This document shows positions 50,929 to 60,286 of a stretch of DNA of 64,000 bases, piece by piece. Position 1 is the first letter of the stretch, and each line of letters begins with the position of its first letter. Source of the DNA: Dokdonella_A sp966248875 (lineage in GTDB: Bacteria > Pseudomonadota > Gammaproteobacteria > Xanthomonadales > Rhodanobacteraceae); assembly GCA_966248875.1 (NCBI GenBank), contig CBINBI010000004.1:1-64000 (forward strand), written 5' to 3'. The notes under the pieces were generated by a model. It was not told the origin of the DNA and did not search any database. It saw only the letters and a list, made by a program, of their open reading frames with translations. The position numbers were made by a program, and so were the translations under genes.

Positions 50929-52254
50929 TCAGGCGTCGAATCCGTCCGCGAAGATCTCGTCGCCGAGCGCGACCGGCCGCTCGTACGCGCCGATGTCGAA
51001 GCCCGCGCCCTGCGGACGCGCGACACCGGCGATGTCGGTCGGAACGTCGGCGCGTGTCTCGCCCGCGTCGAGCGCGGGGCTCGTCGGCGAGAGGTGGAAA
51101 TCGTCACTGCCTGCATCGACGAACAGCGCCGCCTGAGTCGCCACGAACGAGTGCGCGTCCAGCCCGGTCTCCTGCTGCCACTCGACCAGCGTCAGGATCG
51201 AGTCGCCGCCGTCGCTGGTGAAGCGGTCCATGACGGCGTTGTGGTCGTCGGTGAAGCCCGGCAGCGAATCGAAGCTGATGTCAATGCTGCCGCGGAACGG
51301 GTGCGCGTTGAGCAGGATGTTGTTGCGCGCGGTGGTGTTCACGGCGCCATCCTGGATGTTGAGCGCCCAGCGGCCATTGGACGCGATCAGCACGGTGTTG
51401 TTGAGCACGCGGTTGCCGCTCGACGGCCCGCCGCCGTCGATCTGGTACAGCGAGATGCCGCTGGCGTGCTGGTCGTAGATCAGGTTGTTGCGGATCAGCG
51501 AATCCTGCACGCCGTCGCAGTTGATGCCGGAGCCGCCGCCGGCGCCGTTGCCGTAGATGACGTTCGCTTCGACGATCGCGCCGCTGATGATGCCGTCGCC
51601 GCCCTGCGAGACGTCGCCGTTCATGTGAATGCCGTTCGCACGGTTGCCCCAGATGAGATTGCCGCGTATCACCGGCCGGTCGCCGCTGTTGCTGACGTAG
51701 ATGCCGTGCTGCTCGCCGCTGCGCGAGGCGATGTTGTTCTCGATCAGGAGATCGTCGCAGAAACCCGTCAGGACGCCCCAGACGTCGTTCCGGTCCATGA
51801 CGTTGCCGCGGATCGTCACGTGCTCGCAGGTCACGGCGCGGATGCCGGCGCGCGAGCGGCCGTTCACGGTGAAGCCCTGCACCGTGACCCACGAGGCGCC
51901 TTCGAGGTTGATGCCGTCCGGCGTGATCGCGTTGTCGGCGACGATCGACGGCGTCTCGTTCTGGTACGCCTCGAACACGATCGGCTGCGCGGCGGTGCCC
52001 GAGGTGTCGAGATACATGCCGGCGTAGTTCCCGCCGCGCACCTCCACCGTGTCGCCGGGCCCTATCGTGTCGGCCGCGTGCTGCAGCGTCCGCCACGGCT
52101 CGGACAGCGTGCCGGGATTGCCGTCGTCGCCCGAGGCGGCGACGTAATACGTCTCGGCCGACGCGAGCGGCGCAAAGAGGCCCAAGGCAACGAGCGCAGT
52201 GCGTAACGCGAGTGTCGACACGTCGGCGTTCCGGCTGTGAGGCCGGCCGATCAT
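50929..52254 (-). CDS. Secreted right-handed beta-helix protein with C-terminal IFADGFD motif
   Basis: This 441-residue protein has a signal peptide ending ALGLFAPLASA and ETYYVAASGDDGNPGTLSEPWRTLQHAADTIGPGDTVEVRGGNY, the classical opening of polysaccharide-lyase-like right-handed parallel beta-helices (DUF1565/NosD-like). Repeats with NNxI and GI/GN turns fill the middle (ENNIASRSGEQHGIYVSNSG, RNNLIYDQHASGISLY, LNNTVLIAS). The chain ends LGDEIFADGFDA. It may bind or cleave acidic glycans, but no catalytic residues are assignable. The start could instead be GTG 52221, which gives a cleaner 22-residue signal peptide. Confidence 0.83.
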   Translation of the reverse strand: MIGRPHSRNADVSTLALRTALVALGLFAPLASAETYYVAASGDDGNPGTLSEPWRTLQHAADTIGPGDTVEVRGGNYAGMYLDTSGTAAQPIVFEAYQNETPSIVADNAITPDGINLEGASWVTVQGFTVNGRSRAGIRAVTCEHVTIRGNVMDRNDVWGVLTGFCDDLLIENNIASRSGEQHGIYVSNSGDRPVIRGNLIWGNRANGIHMNGDVSQGGDGIISGAIVEANVIYGNGAGGGSGINCDGVQDSLIRNNLIYDQHASGISLYQIDGGGPSSGNRVLNNTVLIASNGRWALNIQDGAVNTTARNNILLNAHPFRGSIDISFDSLPGFTDDHNAVMDRFTSDGGDSILTLVEWQQETGLDAHSFVATQAALFVDAGSDDFHLSPTSPALDAGETRADVPTDIAGVARPQGAGFDIGAYERPVALGDEIFADGFDA

Positions 52255-52309
52255 CGCAGCGGAAGCGCCGCCGAATCTGTGCGCTGGAGAATATTTCTGC
52301 AAGCCGGCG

Positions 52310-52789
52310 CTAGAGCGCGGCGGCGATCTCTTTTTCGATGGCTTCCGGCGTGTCGGTCGGCGCATATCGCCTGACGACCGTGCCGTCGCGGCCGATCAGG
52401 AACTTCGTGAAATTCCACTTGATCACCTCGCTGCCGAGCAGGCCCGGCGCCGCGTGCTTGAGATACGCATACAGCGGATGCGCATTCGCGCCGTTGACCT
52501 CTATCTTGGCGAACATCGGGAAGCTCACGTCGTAGTTGAGCGAGCAGAACTTGCGGATTTCCGCTTCGTCACCCGGCTCCTGATGCCCGAACTGATCGCA
52601 TGGAAAGCCGAGCACGACCAGCCCCGCATCCCGGTATCTCCGGTACAGCGCTTCGAGCCCCGCATACTGCGGCGTGAATCCGCATTTCGAGGCGACGTTG
52701 ACCACCAGCATCGCGTTGCCGCGGTAGGCGGCGAGCGGCTGCTCGTCACCGTCGATGGTCTTCGCGCTGAAGTCGTAGATCGATGCCAT
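52310..52789 (-). CDS. Glutathione peroxidase family (thioredoxin-fold peroxidase)
   Basis: This 159-residue peroxidase has the peroxidatic cysteine C36 in VNVASKCGFTPQY, the CDQFGHQEPG segment (LGFPCDQFGHQEPG) with catalytic glutamine, and KWNFTKFLIGRDGTVVRRY. Cysteine replaces selenocysteine, as in most bacterial members, which often use thioredoxin rather than glutathione. It detoxifies peroxides in the cytoplasm. It is leftward, separate from the dipeptidase gene 52 bases upstream. Confidence 0.94.
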   Translation of the reverse strand: MASIYDFSAKTIDGDEQPLAAYRGNAMLVVNVASKCGFTPQYAGLEALYRRYRDAGLVVLGFPCDQFGHQEPGDEAEIRKFCSLNYDVSFPMFAKIEVNGANAHPLYAYLKHAAPGLLGSEVIKWNFTKFLIGRDGTVVRRYAPTDTPEAIEKEIAAAL

Positions 52790-52841
52790 GGCCGATGTCC
52801 GCCGGAGTCCGGGAGTCTAGCGCGAACGCTTCCGGCCTGCG

Positions 52842-53969
52842 TCAGCCCCAGACCTCGCCGAGCACGCGCGCGAAATTGCCGCCGAGGATCTTCGCGATGC
52901 GCGCGTCCGAATGACCGCGCCTGGACAGCATCGAAGCGAGCACCTCGAAGCGGTTCGCCATGTTGAGGTCGGGGATGAAGGTGTAGAGATCGTCCGGGCG
53001 TTCCCGGGCGAAGATGCCGTCCTCCTTGGCGGCCCGGATCCACTCGCGGTTGCTCTTTTCGAACTCGGGCGTGCGCTCGGTCGGCGTGACCTGGCCGTCG
53101 GTGCCGATGCCGACGTGATCCTCCCCGCAGACGTCGATCGCGTGCTCGATGTGGCGGATCACGTCGATCGCCATCGGCTGCGTGTCGGTGCGCAGGTACG
53201 GCCAGAAGATGATGCCCGCCACACCGCCCTTGTCCGCCATCGCGCGAAGGTTCTCGTCGCTGGTGTTGCGCGGCAGGTCGGCGAGCGCGCGGCAGCCGGT
53301 GTGGCTGATCAGCATCGGCTTCTTTGAGGCACGGATGCCGTCGGCGATCGTCTGCGGCGAGCCGTGCGCGAGATCGACGACGACCTTCTCCGCGTTGAGC
53401 CGCTCCACGACTTCATAGCCGTAGTGGCTGAGGCCCGCGTTGCTCGGCTCCGTGCAGCCGTCGCCGACCAGGTTTCGGCGGTTGTGCGTCAACTGGATGA
53501 CGCGCACGCCGAGCTGGCGGAACATCGGGATGCGGTCGGCGTCCTCGCCGAGCGGCTCGGTACCCTGGAAGCGGAAGACGAGGCCGACGCGTCGCTCGCG
53601 ACGCGCGCGCTCGAGATCACTCGCATTCTCGACGAGCAGGAACGTGTCCGCGTGCGCGGCGATCTTCGCCTTGCACTTCGCGATGAAAGCCTTGGTGGCC
53701 TCGAACGCCGCGTCGTTGAGCCAGAAGCGTCCGCTGGGCGCGACGCTGAAGAGAATGCCGCTGAGGCCGCAGGCACGCGCCGCGGCGAGATCCTTCGCCA
53801 CCGCGGGATCGCCGTCTTCGAGGTAGAAAAGCCCGAAGCCGCCCTCGCCATCGATCGCCATCGAGTCGCGGAACGGCGGCCACGCTGGCGTCGCGGCATG
53901 TGCACGGCGCAGCGCTGCCCCGGCGGCAGCGAGCGCTGCGAGTCTGAGAAAATCGCGTCGGTCCGGCAT
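52842..53969 (-). CDS. Tat-exported M19-family dipeptidase-like protein
   Basis: This 375-residue protein opens with a twin-arginine signal, RRDFLRLAALAAAGAALRRAHA. The remainder is a membrane dipeptidase (renal dipeptidase-type) TIM barrel: FRFQGTEPLGED, IQLTHNRRN, VVDLAHGSPQT, ISHTGCRAL, HVGIGTDGQVTP and the final LGGNFARVLGEVW. The metal-binding histidines of AHG and SHT and a glutamate are present, but the N-terminal HxD metal pair of canonical members (DGHND) reads DGEGG here. It may be a divergent dipeptidase or use altered metal ligation. It is followed downstream by a leftward peroxidase gene. Confidence 0.85.
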   Translation of the reverse strand: MPDRRDFLRLAALAAAGAALRRAHAATPAWPPFRDSMAIDGEGGFGLFYLEDGDPAVAKDLAAARACGLSGILFSVAPSGRFWLNDAAFEATKAFIAKCKAKIAAHADTFLLVENASDLERARRERRVGLVFRFQGTEPLGEDADRIPMFRQLGVRVIQLTHNRRNLVGDGCTEPSNAGLSHYGYEVVERLNAEKVVVDLAHGSPQTIADGIRASKKPMLISHTGCRALADLPRNTSDENLRAMADKGGVAGIIFWPYLRTDTQPMAIDVIRHIEHAIDVCGEDHVGIGTDGQVTPTERTPEFEKSNREWIRAAKEDGIFARERPDDLYTFIPDLNMANRFEVLASMLSRRGHSDARIAKILGGNFARVLGEVWG

Positions 53970-53999
53970 CGGATGCTCCCCAATGAGCTTCGACGTACT

Positions 54000-55457
54000 T
54001 TAACGTACGCCGTTCTTCGTGGGCATCGGTCCCGCGTGCGACAGCGGCGCCGCGACATCCTCGAGCGTGCGCCGCTCGGCGGCGACACCGATGCGAAGCT
54101 CGACAGCCGCGGCCACAAGCATCAGCACGGCGCCGAACGCGTAGCCTGCCGCGATCGCACCGGGCTCGCCGGTCCCGATCAGCGCGCCGAACAGCCAAGG
54201 CCCGACGATGCCACCGAGCGCGGTGCCGAGCGCGTAGAACACCGCGATCGCGAGCGCGCGTACCTCCAGCGGAAAGCTCTCGCTGACGGTGAGATAGGCC
54301 GAGCTCGCGGCGGCCGAGGCGAAGAAGAACACCACGGACCACGCGATCGTCATCGTGGTCGCATCCAGCACGCCGCGGACGAACAGGAACGCACTGGCGA
54401 GCAGCAGCAGTCCCGACAGCGCATAGGTCGCCGCGATCATCGGGCGCCGGCCGATCGTGTCGAACCAGCGGCCCAGCACGAGCGGACCGAGAAAGTTGCC
54501 GGCCGCGAACGGCAGGATGTAGAGACCGACGCGGTCGTTCGCGATGCCGAAGAACCGGCCGAGGACCAGCGCATAGGTAAAGAAGATCGCGTTGTAGAAA
54601 AACGCCTGCGAGGCCATCAGCACCAGCCCCAGCACCGAACGGCGCGGATAGAGCCGGAACAGCGAACGAGCGAGGTCGACGAGGCTCGCGCTTCTCTCGC
54701 GCAGGCGAAGGCGCAGGCGCACGAGGGTTTGGTTCGCATCGATGCGCGGCACGAGACATTCGACGTCGGCCAGCACGCGCTCGGCCTCGTCGAGCCGTCC
54801 GTGCAGCATCAGCCAGCGCGGGCTCTCCGGCACGAAGCGGCGCAGGTAAAGGATCGGCAGGCCGAGCACGGCACCGATGCCGAACGCGGCGCGCCAGCCG
54901 ACGTCGGGCGGCAGCAGGCCAGGGTCGAGCAGCACGACGGCGCCGAGCGCGCCGAGTGCGGCGCCGATCCAGAAGCTGCCGTTGACGACGAGATCGGTGC
55001 GGCCGCGGTAACGTGCGGGAATGAGTTCCTGGATCGCGGAATTGATCGCGGTGTATTCGCCGCCGATGCCGGCGCCCGTGAAGAAGCGCAGTACCGCGAA
55101 TGTGGCGAAATCGGGCGAAAACGCCGACAGCGCGGTCGCCAGGAGATAGACGCCGAGCGTGACGGTGAAGAGGCGCTTGCGCCCGAGCCGGTCGGTGAGC
55201 CAGCCGAAGAACAGCGCGCCGGACACCGCGCCCGCGAGATAGACGCTCGCCGCCGCGCCGATCTGGGCGGCGCCGAGATGCAGGCTCGGGCTCGCCTGCA
55301 ACGCGCCCGCGAGCGCGCCGACCAGCGTGACTTCAAGGCCGTCGAGCACCCAGGTGATGCCGAGCGCGACGAGCACGCGCGTGTGGAAGCCGCACCAGGC
55401 GAGGCGGTCGAGACGCGTGGGGATGTCGGTCTCGATGACGCGCGAGCGATCGTCCAT
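54000..55457 (-). CDS. MFS transporter, sugar/organic acid:H+ symporter-like
   Basis: This 485-residue 12-segment transporter has VALGITWVLDGLEVTLVGALAG, the MFS loop FFGWLTDRLGRKRLFTVTLG and the R-x3-GxGxGGEYTAINSAIQELIP segment of the sugar/aromatic acid:H+ symporter group. An insertion of about 40 residues with DEAERVLADVECLVPRIDANQT lies in the central loop. The start is set at MDDRSRVIETDIPTRLDRL; the first in-frame codon is 15 residues earlier and not conserved-looking. Substrate is unknown. Confidence 0.9.
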   Translation of the reverse strand: MDDRSRVIETDIPTRLDRLAWCGFHTRVLVALGITWVLDGLEVTLVGALAGALQASPSLHLGAAQIGAAASVYLAGAVSGALFFGWLTDRLGRKRLFTVTLGVYLLATALSAFSPDFATFAVLRFFTGAGIGGEYTAINSAIQELIPARYRGRTDLVVNGSFWIGAALGALGAVVLLDPGLLPPDVGWRAAFGIGAVLGLPILYLRRFVPESPRWLMLHGRLDEAERVLADVECLVPRIDANQTLVRLRLRLRERSASLVDLARSLFRLYPRRSVLGLVLMASQAFFYNAIFFTYALVLGRFFGIANDRVGLYILPFAAGNFLGPLVLGRWFDTIGRRPMIAATYALSGLLLLASAFLFVRGVLDATTMTIAWSVVFFFASAAASSAYLTVSESFPLEVRALAIAVFYALGTALGGIVGPWLFGALIGTGEPGAIAAGYAFGAVLMLVAAAVELRIGVAAERRTLEDVAAPLSHAGPMPTKNGVR

Positions 55458-55568
55458 GCGGCGAGCTTGGCGCGCGATGCGCCTGCGCACAACCCGCGCC
55501 AATGACTTCCGGCCTATGTCATCGCGCGGCCAGCCGCTACTCTCGTCCGATCACACGGGAGGTTATCG

Positions 55569-57515
55569 ATGAAATCCGCCTTGCTCGCCGCCAGCGTGCT
55601 CGTCCTTGCCGATTTCGCGATTGCTGCCGAGCCCGGCGCGGCACCGGAGCGCGTCGAGATCGGCAACCGCATCAGCGAAAACATTCCCGAGATACCGGCC
55701 GCGCTGACGGAGCAGCTGCAGCGTTACTCGAACACGCGCAGCGCCGTGTTCGGCGGCTGGCTCGCCGACGGCTCGGGCATGCTGATCGCGACGCGCTTTG
55801 CGAACACCACGCAGGTGCATCGCGTGAGGATGCCGGGCGGCGCGCGCGAGCAGCTCACGTTCTACGACGAGCCGATCGCAAGCCTCGCGGTGAATCCGAA
55901 GCGACCGGGCTTCGTGTTCGGCAAGGACGTCGGAGGATCGGAGTTCTGGCAGCTCTACACGTTCGATCTTGCCACGCGGGAAATCAGGCTGCTGACCGAC
56001 GGCAAGTCGCGCAACAGCAATCCGCTGTGGTCGCACGACGGCTCGAAGCTCGCGTATTCGAGCACCGAGCGGAACGGCAAGGACACCGACGTGTGGGTGC
56101 TCGACCCCGCGACCGGCGAGAAGAAGATCGTCGTGCAGAGCGGCGGCAGCTGGGAGGCCACCGATTTCTCCCGCGACGGCAAGCAGTTGCTGGTGCAACA
56201 GACCGTCTCGATCAACGAGGTGCATCCCGGCGTGGTCGATCTTGCCAGCGGCAAGCTGACGATGTTCCCCGTTGACGGCGGCAAGGCCTCGTTCGGCGCG
56301 TTCCGCTTTGCAGCCGACGGCAAGGGAGCGTACTTCACGTCCGACGAGGGCAGCGAGTTCCGCACGCTGCGCTACCACGATTTCGCCACCAACAGGATCA
56401 CTGATCTCAGCGCGAAAATTCCCTGGAACGTCGAGGACTTCGCGCTTTCGGAGGACGGCAGGAGCGTCGCCTTCGTGATGAACGAGGACGGCATCGGTGT
56501 CCTGCACCTCATCGACGCGGCCACGCGCGAGGAGCGGCCGCTGCCCGCGATTCCGCAGGGCGTGATTTCCGGCATCGAATTCAGCCCCGACGGCAGGCGC
56601 CTCGGCTTCTCCCTGAACTCGGCAACCTCGCCGAGCGACGTTTACGCGATCGATCTCGACAAGAGGACGCTCGCGCGCTGGACCGAAAGCGAGGTCGGCG
56701 GCCTCGACACCTCGAAGTTCGTGGCACCGACGCTCGTGCATTTTCCGAGCAAGGCCGGCGCGGGCAAGCCGCTCTCGATTCCCGCGTTCTATTACCGGCC
56801 GAAGTCGCCGGGACCGCATCCCGTCGTCATCAACATCCACGGCGGCCCGGAGTCGCAAGCGCGTCCCGTGTTCAGTGCCGACATCCAGTTCATGGTCGGC
56901 GAGCTCGGCATCGCCGTGCTCGTGCCCAATGTGCGCGGCTCCGACGGCTACGGCAAGACGTACCTGAAGCTCGACAACGGCTACCGGCGCGAGGATTCGG
57001 TGAAGGACATCGGCGCCCTGCTCGACTGGATCACCGCGCGGCCCGAGCTCGACGCGAAGCGCGTCGCGGTCTACGGCGGATCGTACGGCGGCTACATGGT
57101 GCTGGCCTCGATGACGCACTACAACGATCGCCTGCGCGCCGGTGTCGACATCGTCGGCATCTCGAGCTTCGTCACCTTCCTCGAAAACACCGAAACCTAC
57201 CGCCGCGACTTGCGCCGCGCCGAGTACGGCGACGAGCGCGATCCCAAGATGAAAGCCTTCCTGGAGAAGATTTCGCCGATGACCAACGCAGGCAGGATCT
57301 CGATTCCACTGTTCGTCTCCGCCGGCGCGAACGATCCGCGCGTGCCGGCGAGCGAAGGCCAGCAAATCGCACGCACGGTGCGCGCCAACGGCGGCGACGT
57401 CTGGTTCCTCGAGTTCAAGGACGAGGGTCACGGCTGGCGCAAGAAGCTGAATGCGGACTACTTCCGCGCGGCGATGATGATGTTCTGGAAGAAATACCTG
57501 CTTGGCGAATCATGA
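55569..57515 (+). CDS. Secreted S9-family prolyl oligopeptidase-like peptidase
   Basis: This 648-residue enzyme has a Sec signal (MKSALLAASVLVLADFAIA), a seven-bladed TolB-like propeller in the first 370 residues (WSHDGSKLAYSSTERNGKDTDVW, FSPDGRRLGFSLN) and a C-terminal alpha/beta hydrolase domain. The catalytic triad is the serine in YGGSYGGYM, the aspartate in AGANDPRVP and the histidine in KDEGHGW. It should cleave short peptides, perhaps after proline or with dipeptidyl aminopeptidase specificity. It stands beside a Tat dipeptidase-like gene and a transporter, consistent with peptide scavenging. Confidence 0.95.
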   Translation: MKSALLAASVLVLADFAIAAEPGAAPERVEIGNRISENIPEIPAALTEQLQRYSNTRSAVFGGWLADGSGMLIATRFANTTQVHRVRMPGGAREQLTFYDEPIASLAVNPKRPGFVFGKDVGGSEFWQLYTFDLATREIRLLTDGKSRNSNPLWSHDGSKLAYSSTERNGKDTDVWVLDPATGEKKIVVQSGGSWEATDFSRDGKQLLVQQTVSINEVHPGVVDLASGKLTMFPVDGGKASFGAFRFAADGKGAYFTSDEGSEFRTLRYHDFATNRITDLSAKIPWNVEDFALSEDGRSVAFVMNEDGIGVLHLIDAATREERPLPAIPQGVISGIEFSPDGRRLGFSLNSATSPSDVYAIDLDKRTLARWTESEVGGLDTSKFVAPTLVHFPSKAGAGKPLSIPAFYYRPKSPGPHPVVINIHGGPESQARPVFSADIQFMVGELGIAVLVPNVRGSDGYGKTYLKLDNGYRREDSVKDIGALLDWITARPELDAKRVAVYGGSYGGYMVLASMTHYNDRLRAGVDIVGISSFVTFLENTETYRRDLRRAEYGDERDPKMKAFLEKISPMTNAGRISIPLFVSAGANDPRVPASEGQQIARTVRANGGDVWFLEFKDEGHGWRKKLNADYFRAAMMMFWKKYLLGES

Positions 57516-57540
57516 CGACCGGCGCAAAGGGAAGCTCGCG

Positions 57541-58425
57541 ATGACAAAAGTCTGGCGCTGGGTGCGACGGATCCTCCTCGGCCTCGTCGTGCTGCTGCTC
57601 TGCTCGTGGATCGTCGCCGCGATCGCCGTGCGCGGAACGTTCGCGTCGTTCCGCCCGACGGCGGACGCCGGCGGCGAAGCGGTTGAAGCCGGCGCGTCAG
57701 GCCACCGCATCGTCGGCCGCGTGTATCTCGAAGGGGCCGCCGATCCGGGTGCCCCGCTCGTCGTCGTGCTGCACGGCGACGCGCCGTTCCGCCATCCGGG
57801 CTATCAGTACGGCTTCGCCGACGACATCGCGAATGCGGTGCCCGGCACGCGCGTCGTCGGCCTGATGCGGCCCGGGTACGCCGATGCCTACGGCGCGCGT
57901 TCGGACGGCGATCGCGGCTTTGCGTCGGGCGAGAATTACACCGAGCCTGTCGTGCGCAATCTCGCCGCGGCGATCCGCGAGCTGCAGAACCGCTGGCAGG
58001 CGCCGTCGGTGCTGCTCGTCGGACATTCGGGCGGATCGGCGATCGCCGCGAACATCGCCGCGCTCGAACCCGGTCTCGTGCGCCACGTATTCCTCGTCTC
58101 CTGCCCTTGCGACGTGCCCGCGTTCCGCAGCCACATGGCGGCGGCGCAGTTGAGTCCGATGTGGCTGCTGCCGGCGAAGAGCCTTTCGCCGGTCGAGACG
58201 CTCGATCGCATGGATGCCGCTGTGACCGTGACCGCGTTCGTCGGCTCCGACGATCCCGTGACCTTGCCGCGCTACGCCCAGGCGTATGTCGCGAAGGCGC
58301 GAGAGCGTGGCATCGAAGCGACGCTCGTCGAGATTCCGGGGAAGGGCCATGAGATCCTCGACGATCCCGCGGTCGAGAAGGCCGTTGCCGAAGCCGCACG
58401 CAAGCGCCCGCCGAGCGATGCGTGA
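57541..58425 (+). CDS. Membrane-anchored alpha/beta hydrolase
   Basis: This 294-residue protein has one N-terminal membrane segment (RRILLGLVVLLLCSWIVAAIAV) and an alpha/beta hydrolase domain with LVVVLHGDAPFR (oxyanion strand), the nucleophile elbow LLVGHSGGSAIAA, AFVGSDDPVT (acid) and EIPGKGHEI (histidine). The reaction is unknown. The ATG at 57541 has AAGGGAAG upstream; the in-frame TTG at 57502 is disfavoured. It starts 25 bases after the S9 peptidase stop and is probably cotranscribed. It is convergent with the GMC oxidoreductase. Confidence 0.88.
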   Translation: MTKVWRWVRRILLGLVVLLLCSWIVAAIAVRGTFASFRPTADAGGEAVEAGASGHRIVGRVYLEGAADPGAPLVVVLHGDAPFRHPGYQYGFADDIANAVPGTRVVGLMRPGYADAYGARSDGDRGFASGENYTEPVVRNLAAAIRELQNRWQAPSVLLVGHSGGSAIAANIAALEPGLVRHVFLVSCPCDVPAFRSHMAAAQLSPMWLLPAKSLSPVETLDRMDAAVTVTAFVGSDDPVTLPRYAQAYVAKARERGIEATLVEIPGKGHEILDDPAVEKAVAEAARKRPPSDA

Positions 58426-58449
58426 CGTGCCGAATCACGAGGGGTGCTA

Positions 58450-60132
58450 TCACGAGGCCGCGGTGCTGACGATCTCGCGTTCGCACCGCGCCAGCCGCAG
58501 CTTCAGGTGTTCGGCCAGCCGCAGCGCGAGCGCGACGATCGTCAGCGTCGGATACGCCCAGCCGCCGGTCGGGAACACCGAGCTTCCGGCGATATAGAGA
58601 TTGTCGATGCCGTGCACGCGGCAATCGGTATCGACGACGCCGTCGGCGGCGCTCGAGGACATACGCGTCGTGCCGATGTGGTGCGCGCGGCCGCGCACCT
58701 CGACGGCATCGTCGTCGCCGCCGGCAAGCACGGGATCGGCGCGGAACTCGCCGGACAAGGCCTCCGCAAGCGTGTTGCCGAAGATCATTGAAGCCGCGCG
58801 GTAGGTGCGCCAGTCGAGCGCGGTCAGCCGCCAGTCGACACGGACCTGGCGCTGGCCGAGCGCATCGCGCGCCATCCCGAGCGTGACGCGGCTGTCGGCA
58901 TTCGGCGCCTGCTCGAAGAAACCGATGAGATCGACGTGGCGGCTTTCGACAGTCGGCTGGCCGGCGAGCCTGCGCGCGAGCGCACGCGCGACGTCGCCGA
59001 TGCCGAGGCCGAGCGCCAGCACATGGCGCCCGATTCCGCCGCGCGGGCCCGTCGCATCCGGCGCGACGGCGTGCCGCAGCGCTGCGCAGATCGACTGGCC
59101 GATGCGCTCGCCCTCGTCGCGTGTCGGCAGGCGAAGCGACGTGCGCAGCCCGCGCAGCGCGGCGATACCGCGCGGCGGCGGCGCTTCGACGGCGTAAGGC
59201 TGCATGCGCGCGTTGAGGAGCCGCTGCTTCTGCTGCACCTCGTCGGAAAGGCAGATCTCCGCGCAGGCAGACGTGCCCGGCCCGCTCGCCGCGTGCCGGT
59301 AGGTCGACGCAAGACGCTCCGCGTCCGCGATGTGCAGCGTGCCGAGGCGGATGGCCGGATGATCCATCAGGAAGCGGCCGACGAGCCCGCGATCGTTGCC
59401 GAGGCCGTCGCGCGCGACCGAGTCCGACAGCAGCAGGAGGCGCGCGTTCTCGATGGCGCCGGTCGCGAGCACGTAGCAGCGCGCCCGCACGCTGCCCGCA
59501 TGGCCATCGAGCGAGCCGACGCGCGCATGCGTCACCGCCGATGCCGACGGCGACGTCTCCAGCCCGAGCAGGTTCGCGTGCAGCAGCACCGCGACGTTGC
59601 GCGCGCGCTCGAGGTCGCCGCGATACGCGGCGCCGAACACGATCGGGCTCATCGCGAACGCGCGGTGAACGATGGCGGCGCCGCGGAAGCGGAGCGGCGC
59701 GCGCCTTGGCTCGCAAAGCGACGAGCCGTTCCGGAATTCGTGCTCGCCGATGCGGCAGAACGATTTCGCGTGCGTGTACCAGGCTTCGAGCTCGGCGTAC
59801 GAGAGCGGCCAGCCGCCGTACGGAATCCACTCCCGACGCGCGACTTCGAGCGGCGCAAGCGGGATGCAGCCACCACCCCAGAGATTGCAGCTGCCGCCGA
59901 AGGCGCGCAGGCGCGACCGGCCGGGATCGAGCGGGTGCGCTCCGATCGAAGCGCCCTCGCACAGCATCTGGGTGCGCGCCTCGCCTGCGAAGCCGCCGCT
60001 CTCGAGCAGACAGACGTCGATCGGCGCGCCGATCATCGCGTGCGCGATCGCAAGCCCGGCAGGACCCGCGCCGACGATGCACAAGTCCGTGTCGATATCG
60101 CGCGACGCGACGCTGGGATAATCGAATATCAC
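58450..60132 (-). CDS. GMC-family FAD oxidoreductase
   Basis: This 560-residue glucose-methanol-choline oxidoreductase has the Rossmann FAD loop DLCIVGAGPAGLAIAHAM, LLESGGFAGEART, FGGSCNLWGGGCIPL, YVLATGAIENARLLLLS and the C-terminal signature HHIGTTRMS, CRVHGIDNLYIAGSSVFPTGGWAYPTLTIVALALRLAEHL. It oxidises an alcohol, sugar or related substrate; no dehydrogenase small subunit or cytochrome partner is adjacent. The start is GTG 60132 with GGGAAGG upstream; the longer frame from 60210 has no matching N-terminus. No signal peptide is visible. Confidence 0.9.
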   Translation of the reverse strand: MIFDYPSVASRDIDTDLCIVGAGPAGLAIAHAMIGAPIDVCLLESGGFAGEARTQMLCEGASIGAHPLDPGRSRLRAFGGSCNLWGGGCIPLAPLEVARREWIPYGGWPLSYAELEAWYTHAKSFCRIGEHEFRNGSSLCEPRRAPLRFRGAAIVHRAFAMSPIVFGAAYRGDLERARNVAVLLHANLLGLETSPSASAVTHARVGSLDGHAGSVRARCYVLATGAIENARLLLLSDSVARDGLGNDRGLVGRFLMDHPAIRLGTLHIADAERLASTYRHAASGPGTSACAEICLSDEVQQKQRLLNARMQPYAVEAPPPRGIAALRGLRTSLRLPTRDEGERIGQSICAALRHAVAPDATGPRGGIGRHVLALGLGIGDVARALARRLAGQPTVESRHVDLIGFFEQAPNADSRVTLGMARDALGQRQVRVDWRLTALDWRTYRAASMIFGNTLAEALSGEFRADPVLAGGDDDAVEVRGRAHHIGTTRMSSSAADGVVDTDCRVHGIDNLYIAGSSVFPTGGWAYPTLTIVALALRLAEHLKLRLARCEREIVSTAAS

Positions 60133-60286
60133 TCGCCTTCCCGTGCGGTGTACCCGAGCCCTCGGCTCCGTCGGCGGACGTCGCGCGGTCTTCGCGATGC
60201 GCGGCGGCACGCAACATCATCGCGTATCGCGGGCGCGCTAAAGCAAGCTCGACAGCAACTTGGCGCGCGGGAGGCCCCGTTGGCGG

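Noticed and set aside
57458..60220. Minus-strand open frame of 920 codons
   Set aside because: Out of frame with and overlapping the GMC oxidoreductase, and antisense to the hydrolase; arginine-rich shadow composition.
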